64,000 nucleotides of DNA from Laccaria trichodermophora (Eukaryota; Basidiomycota; Agaricomycetes; Agaricales; Hydnangiaceae): contig JACTVC010000010.1 in the NCBI GenBank assembly GCA_018417955.1, positions 1,438,763-1,502,762 on the forward strand, in the 5' to 3' direction. Below are positions 63,850 to 64,000 of this stretch, one piece after another; position 1 is the first letter of the stretch, and every line of letters begins with the position of its first letter. The position numbers and the translations under genes are program-made. Under the pieces are notes generated by a model. The model worked only from the letters and a program-made list of their open reading frames with translations. It had not been told where the DNA came from and searched no databases.

Positions 63850-64000
63850 CTACGGCTCCTTCCAACCTCTGAGAGTCAACTTACTTACATCATACGGGCC
63901 GGTGAGACCACGCGCTCGATCGCCCAAAATAATCCGATCACCAACTGAATATACAGATCATGGTGACTCACCTTACAATGAAAACAAAAAGCGTTGATCA
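63850..64000 (-). CDS. Possible 3' exon(s) of a gene running off the window
   Basis: On the minus strand an acceptor (TATATTCAG) is followed by VGDRIILGDRARGLTGPYD and then either VSKLTLRGWKEP and a stop or a GTAAGT donor. The GDR...GLTGPYD pattern resembles a KOW-like strand but is too short to assign. Truncated by the window edge. Confidence 0.3.

Noticed and set aside
1..64000. CRISPR arrays, bacterial operons or phage modules
   Set aside because: No regularly spaced identical repeats or ribosome-binding-site-led operons are present; the dense spliceosomal introns show the DNA is eukaryotic.

Overview
The window looks like nuclear DNA of a mushroom-forming basidiomycete (Agaricomycetes). 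Nearly all host genes are split by 45-65 nt GT-AG introns. The gene families are ones I know as expanded in Agaricomycetes: Hsp70-like proteins, F-box-like proteins, UPF1-like SF1 helicases, YbhE-type beta-propellers and signal-peptide/stalk/TM proteins. There is also a fungal Helitron and a chromodomain Ty3/Gypsy element. All assignments come from reading the sequence; no database search was run.

Region 0.2-24 kb is ordinary, gene-dense host DNA: a coiled-coil protein (-), an Hsp70-like ATPase (+, about 14 exons), a YbhE/lactonase-type beta-propeller (-), a large SF1 helicase (+), an F-box-like protein (+), a single-pass surface protein (+), small unknown genes, and a four-TM membrane protein (-). 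The splice models of the main genes close in frame (exon sums divisible by 3), which supports them. The gaps hold a TIR-bearing MITE-like unit with an internal hairpin and small duplications.

Region 25-40 kb is a transposon-rich accessory block. It contains a decayed Pho87/90/91-type phosphate-transporter pseudogene and an intronless 2683-codon Helitron Rep-helicase (-). The Helitron protein carries a DUF6570-like region, an HUH/Y2 Rep, a PIF1-type helicase and, unusually, a C-terminal USP-like cysteine protease. Head-to-head with it is an F-box plus nucleotidyltransferase-like gene. A spliced gene with a conserved C-terminal domain follows, with a broken copy of that domain nearby. About 70-bp palindromes lie on both sides of the Helitron, and a third copy is at 58.3 kb.

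Region 39.9-52.8 kb is one apparently intact, very recent LTR retrotransposon. It has identical 368-bp LTRs, a perfect TTATC target duplication, a PBS, a G-rich PPT, and a gag-pro-RT-RH-IN-chromodomain polyprotein. A second long ORF, where env would lie in a retrovirus, has no envelope features; it carries an RRM-like segment and an arginine/serine-rich domain.

Region 52.9-64 kb holds a cluster of rapidly diverging multi-exon genes: a large nuclear JmjC-like oxygenase (-), a many-exon gene with a conserved C-terminal domain (-), a divergently transcribed gene of a family with a conserved GDIVE-type domain (+), and a small coiled-coil gene (+) with a paralogue at 21.6 kb. The cluster, the Helitron-protease fusion and the extra ORF of the retroelement are the best candidates for undescribed biology.
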